Origin: Dehalococcoides mccartyi
GTDB lineage: Bacteria > Chloroflexota > Dehalococcoidia > GIF9 > DYGU01
NCBI GenBank assembly: GCA_020724525.1
Contig: DYGU01000001.1
Span: 62,001-126,000 of the forward strand
Direction of reading: 5' to 3'
DNA: 64,000 nt
Each line of letters opens with the position of its first letter. Position 1 is the stretch's first letter. This document shows, in pieces, positions 1 to 10,229 of this stretch. The notes beneath the pieces are model-generated. The model saw only the letters and a list, made by a program, of their open reading frames with translations. It was not told the origin of the DNA and made no database searches. A program made the position numbers and the translations under genes.

Positions 1-1
1 A

Positions 2-808
2 AAGACAGGGTTTACTGGTATTGTCGGAGACGATGAGCTTGGCAAAATGTTGCTTCAAGATTTTGAAGCAGTTAAGGTGGATACGAGTTCTGTTTATGTT
101 GAAGCTGGAACTAAAACTGGCTCTGTCCTCTGTCTTAGTGACCAAGTGGGCAGGAGAGCACTTTATGTCTCCCCGGGCGCTAATGACCAGCTTAAACAAA
201 ATCAAGTAAACTTAGACTACCTGAACCAGTCAAAATTAATCCACCTTTCCTCGTTCGTAGGTGAGGAGCAGTTTAAACTCCAGGTCAATACAGTAAGAGA
301 AAAGTCCACCTCCGTGAAAGTTAGCTTAGCCCCGGGAATGCTTTATGCCAGTAAAGGCTTGGATGCTTTAACCCCATTATTGGAGAGAACCCATATTTTG
401 TTTCTGAACCGTCAGGAGATAGAGATACTGACGGGCAAAGGTCATAAGGCAGGGGTGGAAGAGTGCCTTAAGCGAGGTTGCCAGATTGTTGTCGTCACCT
501 TCGGCAAAGGATTACCTTTAGGACCGGATAAGACTATCACCAGTTACATTTTTGATGGTAGGCAGGAATACCAGATTGAGTGTAAAGCTGAAAGTCTAAA
601 GTCGCCTTTGGAAACCACCGGTGCTGGTGATGCCTTTGCTGCTGGTTTTCTTTTTGGTTTCTTAAGGGGAAAAGAGCTAAGAGAATGTGGGGTGATAGGA
701 GATTTAGTAGCTCGCTTCACTATTAGCCAGCCCGGGGCTCGCCCCGGTTTACCCCATCTCAAACAGCTTTCGGAAAAGTATTTTCAATGGCAGAAACAAA
801 AATTGTAG
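2..808 (+). CDS. PfkB/ribokinase-family carbohydrate kinase, 5'-truncated by window edge
   Basis: Frame 2 is open from the window start (KTGFTGIVGDDELGKMLLQDF...); C-terminal ETTGAGDAFAAGFLFG is the PfkB signature 2 (anion hole/catalytic Asp). Confidence 0.9.
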   Translation, partial: KTGFTGIVGDDELGKMLLQDFEAVKVDTSSVYVEAGTKTGSVLCLSDQVGRRALYVSPGANDQLKQNQVNLDYLNQSKLIHLSSFVGEEQFKLQVNTVREKSTSVKVSLAPGMLYASKGLDALTPLLERTHILFLNRQEIEILTGKGHKAGVEECLKRGCQIVVVTFGKGLPLGPDKTITSYIFDGRQEYQIECKAESLKSPLETTGAGDAFAAGFLFGFLRGKELRECGVIGDLVARFTISQPGARPGLPHLKQLSEKYFQWQKQKL

Positions 809-1006
809 CTACCTAATGCTACCATCATCCCTGTTCAGGTAACTTTACACCATCTGACCGGATATTCACTTCACAAGCCTCCCCTTCGGGGTATGTGAGA
901 GATGCATTCCAACCTTTATAGATATTCGTATGGCGTTTCTTGCCTATGACGTTTCCCTATAGATTGACACAGGTTAAATATATCGGTATATTAGCCTTAA
1001 AAGCCA

Positions 1007-4000
1007 ATGAACTTCGCTAAATTTAAACCTCAATTTCAGCAATACCTCAACTGTATTGAAGAAGCCAAACTGAGAAAGTCTCACCATGACCAGCTTAGAA
1101 GCATCTTTATCGGCTTCCTAAGCCAAACCTTCGGTGTTAATTACGAGGAGTTCGAGCTGGAGAAAGGTGTCAAGGCAGCTAAAGTCAGAGGACTTATAGA
1201 TGCTCTCTTTCAGGATATTGTCTTCGAATTTAAACGGGACATAGACGCCGAGAGAGACAAAGGCAAGGCGGAGCTGACAGACTATCTCAAGTCTTTGAAA
1301 GACGGAACCTACTTCGGTGTTCTCACCGACGGCTTGCTTTTTGAAGTCTACATCCTGAAAGAAAATAACCTGGAGATGATAGACAGCGTCTCTCTGAAAG
1401 CTCCCATATCTCCCGAAGAAGCTTTCTCTTGGTTTGACCGTTTTCTCTTCTCGACTAGGGAGCTTATTCCTTCCTCACAGGATATGGTGAATAAGTTTGG
1501 AGCTAAAAGTCCTGTCTTCCTTTCATCCTCTCAAAAGTTGTGGCATATGTTTAGCCAGTCTAAAGATAACCCTTCAGTAAAAGTTAAATTTGAGGAATGG
1601 GACAAGCTTCTTTCCAAAGTCTATGGCAGTAGTGTTGCCAGCGATGAACTCTTCCTTCGCCATACATATCTCTCTATTCTGGTCAAGCTCATAGCCTACC
1701 TTGCTCTTTTTAAAGAAAGACCAAAGGAAACAGATGAGCTCCTTTCTATATTAGACGGCGAAGCCTTCCGCCGAAGGGGCTTTCAGAATTTGGCTGAAAG
1801 CGATTTTTTTACTTGGGTCATGTCTCCTCCTTTACTAACTGATACCTACAGTCTTCTTAAAGGGCTGGCTCAGCATCTCTCTGTCTACGATTTATCCAAA
1901 ATAAATGAGGATTTACTTAAAGAACTTTATCAGCAGCTTGTCGACCCTGAAACTCGCCACGACCTCGGTGAGTTCTATACCCCAGATTGGTTAGCTGAAC
2001 TGACCTTAAGGCAAGCTCGCTGGAGTAAAGGTAAAAGCCTTCTTGACCCTGCCTGTGGTTCAGGAACATTCTTATTTATTGCTATCCATCTTCTCCGTGA
2101 ACAAGGACTAAGTGGCACTGATTTGGTAGAAAAGGCAAGGGAAGACATTGTCGGCGTTGATGTCCACCCATTAGCTGTAACCATTGCCAAGATAAACTAC
2201 CTTTTAGCCTTAATGCCAGGGCTGACAGACTATAAAGAGAGTCTTATCATCCCCATATATATGGCTGACTCTTTGGTAATGAGGGAAAAGCTCTCTTTTG
2301 GAGAGGAGTCTTTCTCGGTTATAGTGACTGGCGGAGAAAAATTTGGCATCCCTACTGATATGACGCAGAATCCCAACACTTTGGATAAAGTCATTGACGA
2401 GATGAGATTTTATGCTGGCAAGCCTACCGGAGAAGCAATAGCTGGTTTCCAAGCCTATCTCAAAAGGCAGGGCTACGACAAGCAGCTCTGGTTATGGTCG
2501 CAAAATCTGCGACTGATGAGGAAATTAGTCCAGGAGGGCAGGGACACTATCTGGGCATTCATATTAAAGAATTATTACCGGCCTGTCTTCTTCTGCCACA
2601 AGAGCTTCAGTTTAGTAGCTGGAAATCCCCCTTGGCTCGCTTACAGGTATATTCGTGACCCAGATTACCAGAGTCGGGTGAAAAAGCTGACAATAGACTA
2701 CCATCTACTCACCTCCAAAGATGTCAAACTCTTCACCCACATGGACACTTCAACCCTCTTTTTCGCCTTCAGCCTCTTTATGTATGCCCAAAATGGAGAG
2801 ACTATTGCCTTTGTCATGCCCCGGAGTGTTATCACCGGCGCTAAGCATCATGCCAGTTTCAGAGACGTTATTACCGGCAAAACTGTTACCTTCTGGGAGC
2901 CTAAACTGCGTAAACTGATAGACTTGGAAAAGGTCGTTGTTCCAGAAACCCCGACCAAGGGGGTGTTCAATGTCCCTGCCTGTGTCCTTATTGCTCGCAA
3001 GGGTCAAAAAGAAGACCACCCCATCCAGAGGCTGGACCTAAAGGGCACTTTACCCAAGAAAAACCTTAGCTGGCAAGAAGCCCAGAAAGATTTAACCATT
3101 CAACGCTTTCGCATCAGCCCTGAAACTCTGCTTCCACCCGCTGGCAAAGAGAGCCCTTATTTTAAGCATTTCAAGGAAGGGGCTACTATTGTTCCCCGCT
3201 GCTTCTGGTTTGTCCAGCCAGTAGCCAGAAAGGGTTTAGGAGTAATTGACCGCACCAAGCCTTATTTAGAGACCCACCCTGATGTGGAAAGAGATGCTAA
3301 AGGGCCGTGGAAAGGTATTCAAATACCAGGCGAGGTAGAGACAGGTTTTCTATATGCTACCCTTCTTGGTAAGCATCTCCTACCCTTTGGCTATACTAAG
3401 CTTGACCTGGTAGTCTTACCGGTTGAGATTTCCCAAATGGGCATGCGGATGCTGGATAGCCAGACTGCTTTGCGTGCTGGCTACTCTGGGCTTCACAGTT
3501 GGCTCAGTCAGGTGGAAAAGATCTGGGAAGCACGGAAAAAGAAAGGTAGCCCCATGAGTCCCTACTCAAGACTTGATTATAGGCGATTGCTAATGTCTCA
3601 GTGCCCCGCCGGATACCACAATGTACTTTATGGTAGCGCTGGAACTCATATTGCTTCCTGTATTATCGATACAACTGCTGGCAGGTTAAAAACTGAAACC
3701 TTCCCTACCCATGGCTTCTTTGTTGAAGCAAAGACTTTCTTCTATCAGACGAAGGAGCTAAAAGAAGCTCACTATCTCTGTGCTGTGCTCAATTCCGATT
3801 ATGTTGATAAAGCCATAAAGCCCTACCAGACTAAGGGAGCCTGGGGTGAAAGAGATATACAGCGGCGTCCTTTTGAAGCAGTGTCTATCCCTAAGTTTGA
3901 TGCTCAGGATAAAAGACACCTCAGGCTGGCGGAGCTCTCGCAAGAGTGTCATAAAAAAGTAGCTAAGTTGTCGCTCCAGGGCAAATCCATCGGTTTTCTG

Positions 4001-4078
4001 CGCAATAAAGTAAGAGAATACCTGAGACCAGAACGGAACGAGATAGATAAACTTGTAAAGACTATTCTTTCCCAATAG
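1007..4078 (+). CDS. Type IIG-like restriction-modification enzyme / N6-adenine DNA methyltransferase
   Basis: Motif I LLDPACGSGTFLFIA and motif IV VAGNPPWLAYRY; N-terminal GLIDALFQDIVFEFKRD fits a PD-(D/E)XK nuclease core; 1023 aa. Confidence 0.85.
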   Translation: MNFAKFKPQFQQYLNCIEEAKLRKSHHDQLRSIFIGFLSQTFGVNYEEFELEKGVKAAKVRGLIDALFQDIVFEFKRDIDAERDKGKAELTDYLKSLKDGTYFGVLTDGLLFEVYILKENNLEMIDSVSLKAPISPEEAFSWFDRFLFSTRELIPSSQDMVNKFGAKSPVFLSSSQKLWHMFSQSKDNPSVKVKFEEWDKLLSKVYGSSVASDELFLRHTYLSILVKLIAYLALFKERPKETDELLSILDGEAFRRRGFQNLAESDFFTWVMSPPLLTDTYSLLKGLAQHLSVYDLSKINEDLLKELYQQLVDPETRHDLGEFYTPDWLAELTLRQARWSKGKSLLDPACGSGTFLFIAIHLLREQGLSGTDLVEKAREDIVGVDVHPLAVTIAKINYLLALMPGLTDYKESLIIPIYMADSLVMREKLSFGEESFSVIVTGGEKFGIPTDMTQNPNTLDKVIDEMRFYAGKPTGEAIAGFQAYLKRQGYDKQLWLWSQNLRLMRKLVQEGRDTIWAFILKNYYRPVFFCHKSFSLVAGNPPWLAYRYIRDPDYQSRVKKLTIDYHLLTSKDVKLFTHMDTSTLFFAFSLFMYAQNGETIAFVMPRSVITGAKHHASFRDVITGKTVTFWEPKLRKLIDLEKVVVPETPTKGVFNVPACVLIARKGQKEDHPIQRLDLKGTLPKKNLSWQEAQKDLTIQRFRISPETLLPPAGKESPYFKHFKEGATIVPRCFWFVQPVARKGLGVIDRTKPYLETHPDVERDAKGPWKGIQIPGEVETGFLYATLLGKHLLPFGYTKLDLVVLPVEISQMGMRMLDSQTALRAGYSGLHSWLSQVEKIWEARKKKGSPMSPYSRLDYRRLLMSQCPAGYHNVLYGSAGTHIASCIIDTTAGRLKTETFPTHGFFVEAKTFFYQTKELKEAHYLCAVLNSDYVDKAIKPYQTKGAWGERDIQRRPFEAVSIPKFDAQDKRHLRLAELSQECHKKVAKLSLQGKSIGFLRNKVREYLRPERNEIDKLVKTILSQ

Positions 4079-4079
4079 A

Positions 4080-4690
4080 TTGGATGGATTTAAAGCCATG
4101 ACTGAAGAAGAATTTCGCAAATACCAAATAGCCGAATACCAGAAAACTTTAGAAGAAAAGGTTGAGAGGTGGAAACAACTTCAACCTACTCTTTATGACA
4201 AGCCCATGCCCGAATTAATGTTCACGTACAGCAGTAAAGCAGACCAAATGTTTATAAATGGGCACTTTATTGGAGTAATTCTGCTTTGCGCTGCCGTTGT
4301 CGAGCTATGTCTCGCCGACCAATTAATGTCAAAACCAAAATGTCTAACGAAGAGGTAGAGCGCTTTAGTCTGGAACAAATGACTATTTTAGCCCACAGCT
4401 TGGAAATTATTAGCGAGCAAGAGAAAGCAAAAATTGATGATCTTAGAAGGCTACGCAATGCTCTTATTCACGCCAACGCTGGAAAAATCTCCCAAATGAT
4501 AAGGCGTCGGTATGAAGGGCTCGGCAGCAAAGATTTTGATGAGGCCACCAAGACAACACTTTACCTCGCTTCCATTCCTGTAAGGCAAGGCATCAGCAGT
4601 GATTCTCTAAAATATTTGCTCTTTGTCACAGATTTAACTGTCAAGTTTTACGGCGAAGAGGTGTCAGAAGTTGAAAAAGTGGATGGTTAA
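4080..4690 (+). pseudogene. Hypothetical protein linked to the RM gene, split by one frameshift
   Basis: ORFs 4080-4358 and 4286-4690 overlap in different frames; the products join sensibly near 4330-4350 (...LADQLMSK / TKMSNEEVERFSLEQM...). Confidence 0.6.
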
Positions 4691-4701
4691 AGCGAAGGCG
4701 T

Positions 4702-4968
4702 GTGAAGCCCATAATCTTTTCTAAACATGCTCTGGAGCAAATGCCTGACCGTGGTGCCAATACTGAAGAGGTTGAAGCCGCTATCCGCACCGGAGAACCA
4801 GTCCCGGCTAAAGGCAAACGATTAGCCTTTCGCAAAAACTTTCCCTTTCACAAGGAATGGAAAGGGCGCTACTACCAAGTGAAACAGGTTATGCCTATTG
4901 TAACTGAGGAATCTGATAAAATAATAGTAGTTACAGTATATGCGTTTTACTTTGGAGGAGTAGAATAA
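4702..4968 (+). CDS. DUF4258-like small protein
   Basis: MKPIIFSKHALEQMPDRGANTEEVEAAIRTGEPV... resembles DUF4258 (FSxHAxxxMxxRGI). Confidence 0.65.
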   Translation: MKPIIFSKHALEQMPDRGANTEEVEAAIRTGEPVPAKGKRLAFRKNFPFHKEWKGRYYQVKQVMPIVTEESDKIIVVTVYAFYFGGVE

Positions 4969-5183
4969 TGAAGATAAGTTATGACCCAGAAGTTGATGCC
5001 CTTTATATCTCCTTCAAACCAGGACCGACGGAAGTCACTACCATTCGGCTGACCGAGGATGTGGCTATTGACCTCGGTCCCAAAGAAGAGATAGTGGGCA
5101 TTGAGGTTCTGGATGCTTCTGAACACTTGAGTTTGGAACGGCTGAAACCCAAGGTTGTATTAGAAAACCTTGAGCCAGCTTGA
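4968..5183 (+). CDS. DUF2283-like small protein
   Basis: MKISYDPEVDALYISFKPGPTEVTTIRLTEDVAIDLGPKEEIVGIEVLDAS is typical of DUF2283; the ATG overlaps the preceding stop by 1 nt. Confidence 0.8.
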   Translation: MKISYDPEVDALYISFKPGPTEVTTIRLTEDVAIDLGPKEEIVGIEVLDASEHLSLERLKPKVVLENLEPA

Positions 5184-5272
5184 ATGTAACATTCGGTTAG
5201 CAAATCCCTCAAGCAGCTAAGTGCTGCACCTTTTAGCAACTTGTTTAATCTGGAAAGAGGTTACTTGAGCTC

Positions 5273-5878
5273 TTACTTTTTAGCCGGTCCACTAAGGATT
5301 TCGTCTATAAGTCCGTATTCTATGGCTTGCTCAGCACTGAGGTAAAAATCACGGTCAGTATCACGAGCGATCTTGTCGACTGGCTGACCGGTGTGCCTGG
5401 CTAAGATGTTTCGTATCTTTTCCTGCATGCGTAAAATTTCTCTGGCAGCAATTTCTATGTCGGCGGCTTGCCCCTGAGCACCTCCCACTGCTTGATGAAG
5501 ATGAATAGTAGCGTTAGGCAAGGCATACCGCTTACCCTTAGTCCCGGCACAAAGGAGAAGAGTCCCCATACTGGCAGCCAGCCCAACACAAATAGTGGAA
5601 ACATCAGGGCGAATTAGCTGTATCGTATCGTAAATAGCCAGCCCAGCACTAATAATGCCGCCGGGACAATGGATATACAGGTTTATATCTTTCTCCGGGT
5701 CTTCTCGCTCTAAATATAGGAGTTGAGCGATGATAAGATTAGCTATTTGGTCATTTATGGGCGTACCCAAAAAAACAATCCGTTCTTTCAATAACAGGGA
5801 ATAAATATCAAAGGCTCGTTCCCCCCTAGTAGTGCTTTCAATAACCATAGGAATTATGTTTTGCCATTGCCTGTTCAT
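5273..5878 (-). CDS. clpP: ATP-dependent Clp protease proteolytic subunit
   Basis: [31 protein letters not shown] with catalytic Ser and His contexts; 201 aa. Confidence 0.97.
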   Translation of the reverse strand: MNRQWQNIIPMVIESTTRGERAFDIYSLLLKERIVFLGTPINDQIANLIIAQLLYLEREDPEKDINLYIHCPGGIISAGLAIYDTIQLIRPDVSTICVGLAASMGTLLLCAGTKGKRYALPNATIHLHQAVGGAQGQAADIEIAAREILRMQEKIRNILARHTGQPVDKIARDTDRDFYLSAEQAIEYGLIDEILSGPAKK

Positions 5879-5908
5879 TTTTTAACCCCCTTTCACCAGA
5901 CTCTTCTG

Positions 5909-7109
5909 TTAAGCTGCTCCTCTGGCTATCTGGACTAATCGCTCTATAGTTTTCCGGGTAAGCAAGAACTGCCCGATAGACTGACGACCTCTGGGAGAGT
6001 TAAGAATTTTTCTTATCCCTCCCTTTGGATTATCACCACTCTTGGTCAGTCTATCTATTTCATTATCTACTTCCGAGGCACTAATTTCAATATTCTCCGT
6101 CTCGGCGATTTTGTTCAAGACTAAAGTTTGAACAAGGCGCTTTTTAGCCACAGGCTCTAATTCCTTCCGGTGTTCTTCAAGACTTTTGTTAATACTCTTC
6201 AGGTAAGCCTCCAATCCCTTCACACCTTCCTTAAAATGACCTGCCTCCTCGCTCAGGAGTTGCTCAATCTCTCTTTCAACCAGGACAGATGGGTAGTCTA
6301 CTTCGCAGACCTGAACGGTGGCATCAATTACCTTCTGTTCAAATTGATAACGGCTGATTTCTTCTTTTTTAGCTTGCAACTGGTTTTTTACATATTCTCT
6401 CAATGAGATTATGTTATCAAAGCCAATACGCTGAGCAAATTTGTCATTAAGCTCAGGCAATTCCCTTTCTTTAATTTCAGTAATGCTCACTTTAAAGGAG
6501 AATTCTTTCCCGGCAAGGGCTTTGGTTTCATAAGTGTCAGAATAAGCTAAAGAGAAAGTGTTCTCCCCTCCCTTTCTCACGCCGATTAGTTTTTCAGCAA
6601 ATCCCGGGACGGGTAAGGGTGAGTCTTTGACTACCTCAAATAGACTATCCTTGCGTTTTAGAAATAACTTCCCCCCATCACTACCTTCGATGTCTATGGT
6701 TATTAAGTCACCATACTGAACCGGGCGCTCAACAGGCACCCAGGTTCCTTGCTGGTGACGAATCTGTTCAATAGCAGTGGCGAAGGGGGGCTACAGCTTC
6801 CACAGTTACCGGTTCAATTTGGATTATTCTTACCTTGGGTTTCTCAATAGCTTTAAGTCCTCGGGATTCGAGAGTTTGGCTCAAAGCCTTAGGAATAAAA
6901 TGTCCTAAAGCCTCTGTTAAAAAGGTTTCTTTACCCACATACTGTTCTAAAAGGGCTCGGGGTATTTTCCCTTTCCGAAATCCGGGGATGGATACCCGAT
7001 TGGCTAAGCAATGGTAAGCTTCCTCCATAGAGCTGTCTAAATCAGAAGCCTCCATTTCAAGTTGAAGCACCGCCTGGCTATTTTCTATTTTTTCGGTTAG
7101 CACTTTCAT
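5909..7109 (-). pseudogene. tig: Trigger factor, split by an apparent +1 frameshift at a C6 tract (G6 on + strand)
   Basis: ORFs 6768-7109 (N-terminal ribosome-binding domain, SIPGFRKGKIPRALLEQYVG) and 5909-6739 (PPIase and C-terminal domains) become one frame if one base is removed near 6782-6790. Confidence 0.85.
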
Positions 7110-7206
7110 GGTCTATAAGTATTATACCATTTCGGTGAATTTCTATAGAAACCCTTATAAAGAGAGCGTTTAGCAACATAACCCGTCATTGTGAGCCGAA
7201 GGAATA

Positions 7207-7270
7207 CCCCACAAAATTATAGATTTTGTGGGGACCCCGGGTTCCCAGCCGAATCTGCGATTCGGCTGGG
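7207..7270. repeat. Twin perfect hairpins, each 11-bp stem and 5-nt loop
   Basis: CCCCACAAAAT-TATAG-ATTTTGTGGGG (7207-7233) and CCCAGCCGAAT-CTGCG-ATTCGGCTGGG (7244-7270). Confidence 0.9.
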
Positions 7271-7300
7271 TGTAGAAGGCGTGGCAATCTCAAGAGATTG

Positions 7301-8243
7301 CTAAACGGTCTCACGAATCGGAAACCTCCTCTTTGTCCTAAAATATTCTGTATATCCCTTGACCGACATAAGCATCAAATTTCGAAGAATACGCTCATAG
7401 AAAGTTGAGTCTTTTCTTATAACTGGCTCAGCTTCAGCGTGGATAAAGCTTTGAAGTCGTTCCAAAACTTCATCCGGGTAAACTTCCATAGTTTTATAAA
7501 TAGTTTCAGCCCACTCTTTTAGCTTATCGCCGGCGGATTTCAAGTAATAGGTAGCTTTTCGGGTGGTACCAAAATGAGAAAAGTAGAGAATCTCAGAAGA
7601 TAGGCGCCCTACCTTTTCCAAGGATTGGATATTTAATTCTAAATTAAAACCTGGTGGGGGAGTATTGGGCAATACCATTTCTAACTCCGGGAAATACAGT
7701 CCGGCAACCTCCCCGGTGAAAAGTCCTTTATTTCTCTCCCCATAAACACATAAATGATGAGGGGCATGTCCGGGAGTATGGATAATCCTCAATTTTTGTT
7801 TTTCCCTCAAGTGGTATCACCTGATTGTCTTCAGCCGGCTGGACTTTTTCTGGAGCCAGGGGTATTACTGAGCCATACCGTTTCATAACTGCTTCACCCT
7901 GTATTTCTGCTGTACTATTCACTAACTTGCTTGGGTCTATTAAATGCCGGTTACTTCTGGGATGGACTAATACTTTTACTTGAGGCATTTCTTCAACCAA
8001 TATCCCAGCACCACCAGCATGGTCTAAGTGAATATGAGTAGTAATAATATAGGAAATGTCTCCAGGATTAACTCCTATCTGTCGTATGCCCTCGAGAATA
8101 GTGGCGGCTCTGGCTGGAGACCCGGCATCTATTAGAGCTTTGGTCTCTTCGTTAATGAGATAGACTGAGGTCAGTTTAGGTAAAAAAGCAGCCTCGACAT
8201 CTATAAGGTAAATATTTTCGGCAACCTCGCTAACTTCAGGCAT
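7301..8243 (-). pseudogene. MBL-fold metallo-hydrolase, split by an apparent frameshift
   Basis: ORF 7728-8243 carries THIHLDHAGG; ORF 7301-7810 continues with HTPGHAPHHLCVYGERNKGLFTGE. Removing one A in an A-run (T-run on +) near 7803-7808 fuses them. Confidence 0.8.
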
Positions 8244-8247
8244 ATAC

Positions 8248-10050
8248 TTAACTTTCTAATTCTGGCTTTAGCTGAAGATAGAGTTCGTCTAATTGTTCCT
8301 TAGACACAGATGACGGGGCATTAACCATAAGGTCCGTGGCGCTTTGATTCTTAGGAAAGGCAATTACCTCCCGGATACTATCTTCCCCCGCCAATAGCAT
8401 TACCAGGCGGTCCATACCCGGAGCAATACCCCCGTGAGGTGGTACCCCGTACTCAAAAGCGTCTAAAAGGTGCCCAAAACGCTCTTCGATCTCCCTCTTA
8501 TTATAGCCAAGGAGATGAAATATCTTTTCCTGAAGCTCCCGATTATGAACTCTAATACTACCACTGGAAAGTTCACAGCCGTTACAGACAATATCGTAAT
8601 GTCGTGCCCTTACTTTTTCCGGTGCTGCATCCAATAGGGGAATATCCTCCTCACGCGGGGCAGTAAACGGATGGTGCATAGGTCCCCAGTGTCCTAATTC
8701 TTTGTTCCACTCCAAAAGGGGATAGTCGACAATAAAAACAAAAGCCAGCAAATTAGGGTCTACGAGATTGAGGTGTTTCCCCATTTCCCGGCGCAACTCA
8801 TCAAGAACTTTATTAACGATTTTAGGCTGGTCGGCGACAATCAGGAGTAAGTCGTCGGGCTTGGCTTCAAATTTGGTGACTATCCCCTGAACTTCTGCTG
8901 CCGTTAAGTATTTGGCAACCACTGTTTTAGTTTTATCTATCGTTGCCTGTCCCGGATTACTAACCTCGGTAGCTACGGGCATGGCAACCAAGCCTTTAGC
9001 TCCAAAACTCTTGGCTAATTGGGTCAACTCCTCAAGTTGATGCCGGGGATAACTGGCGCAAGCCGGGACACATATTCCTTTAATTTTTCCCCCTTCCTGA
9101 AGGGTTGTCCGGAAAACAGCAAAATCTGAGTTAGTCATAATGCTGGATATATCTTTTATTTCTAAACCAAAGCGAATATCTGGCTTATCTGTTCCATAGC
9201 GTTCCATTGTCTCAATATAGGAAAGCCGGGGAAAAGGTTTCAAGACCCGTTTTTCTGGTGTAACTGTTTCTACTAAGGAAGTAAAGAGTTCTTCAAGAAG
9301 GTTTAATATATCCTCTTCATCAACAAAACTCATTTCCAGATCCAGTTGAGTAAATTCTGGTTGCCGGTCGGCCCTTAGGTCTTCGTCCCGAAAGCAGCGG
9401 GCTATCTGGTAGTACTTCTCAAACCCGGCAACCATCAATAGCTGTTTAAGCTGCTGGGGAGATTGGGGCAAAGCGTAGAATTTACCCGGGTGGATCCGGC
9501 TGGGTACCAGATAATCTCGAGCTCCCTCAGGGGTACTTTTAATTAAAATCGGTGTTTCAATTTCCACAAAACCTTTACTGTCCAGAAAATTGCGGATGAA
9601 CTTTATTACTTTGTGGCGAAGCAAAAGGTTGTTTTTCAGCCGCTCCCGTCTCAAATAAAGATACCGATACTTAAGACGGATATTATCTTCCACATCCACA
9701 TCTTCATTGATATAAAAAGGTGGGGTCTTGGCTGTGTTCAGAATTTCAGCTTCTTTAGCCACTATCTCAATTTCCCCGGTAGGCAATTTAGGGTTTTCCG
9801 TCCCCGGGGGGCGTCGACTGACGTCACCAGTAACCTGAATTACATACTCGTTACGAAACCCGTCAGCAATTTCATGAGCAACGGGCGAGGTTTCAGGATT
9901 GAAGACCACCTGGACGATTCCTTCTTTGTTCCGTAAGTCAATAAACACCAATCCCCCGTGGTCACGACGACGGTGTACCCAACCGGCTAAAGTTACCTCC
10001 TGACCAATATGGTCTTTTCTTAATTCACCGCAACTATGAGTCTTAAGCAA
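8248..10050 (-). CDS. aspS: Aspartyl-tRNA synthetase
   Basis: Full-length AspRS: GWVHRRRDHGGLVFIDLRNKEGIVQVVFNPE, FRDEDLRADRQPEFTQLDLEMSF, GGIAPGMDRLVMLLAG. Confidence 0.98.
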   Translation of the reverse strand: MLKTHSCGELRKDHIGQEVTLAGWVHRRRDHGGLVFIDLRNKEGIVQVVFNPETSPVAHEIADGFRNEYVIQVTGDVSRRPPGTENPKLPTGEIEIVAKEAEILNTAKTPPFYINEDVDVEDNIRLKYRYLYLRRERLKNNLLLRHKVIKFIRNFLDSKGFVEIETPILIKSTPEGARDYLVPSRIHPGKFYALPQSPQQLKQLLMVAGFEKYYQIARCFRDEDLRADRQPEFTQLDLEMSFVDEEDILNLLEELFTSLVETVTPEKRVLKPFPRLSYIETMERYGTDKPDIRFGLEIKDISSIMTNSDFAVFRTTLQEGGKIKGICVPACASYPRHQLEELTQLAKSFGAKGLVAMPVATEVSNPGQATIDKTKTVVAKYLTAAEVQGIVTKFEAKPDDLLLIVADQPKIVNKVLDELRREMGKHLNLVDPNLLAFVFIVDYPLLEWNKELGHWGPMHHPFTAPREEDIPLLDAAPEKVRARHYDIVCNGCELSSGSIRVHNRELQEKIFHLLGYNKREIEERFGHLLDAFEYGVPPHGGIAPGMDRLVMLLAGEDSIREVIAFPKNQSATDLMVNAPSSVSKEQLDELYLQLKPELES

Positions 10051-10229
10051 GATACCCCTTGATGTGAATTAGCCCAATTTAACCTGAACTGGTTTAACTG
10101 TGCGATTATAGCTTATGACAGGTCTTAATTCAATTTCACCCTCTGCAAGACTGTTCACTAATGTAGGCTTGACACAATACTAATTGGACAGTAATCTCGT
10201 GGAAAACAATCAACAGAAGGAAGTAAAGT

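Noticed and set aside
544-762. Antisense ORFs in core genes (e.g. 544-762, 1975-2190, 9613-9936, 57384-57800)
   Set aside because: They lie opposite well-supported genes and lack recognisable motifs; treated as shadow ORFs.
5213-5227. Terminator GCAGC-TAAGT-GCTGC between the DUF2283-like gene and clpP
   Set aside because: Only a 5-bp stem with a weak T-run; not sufficient to list.
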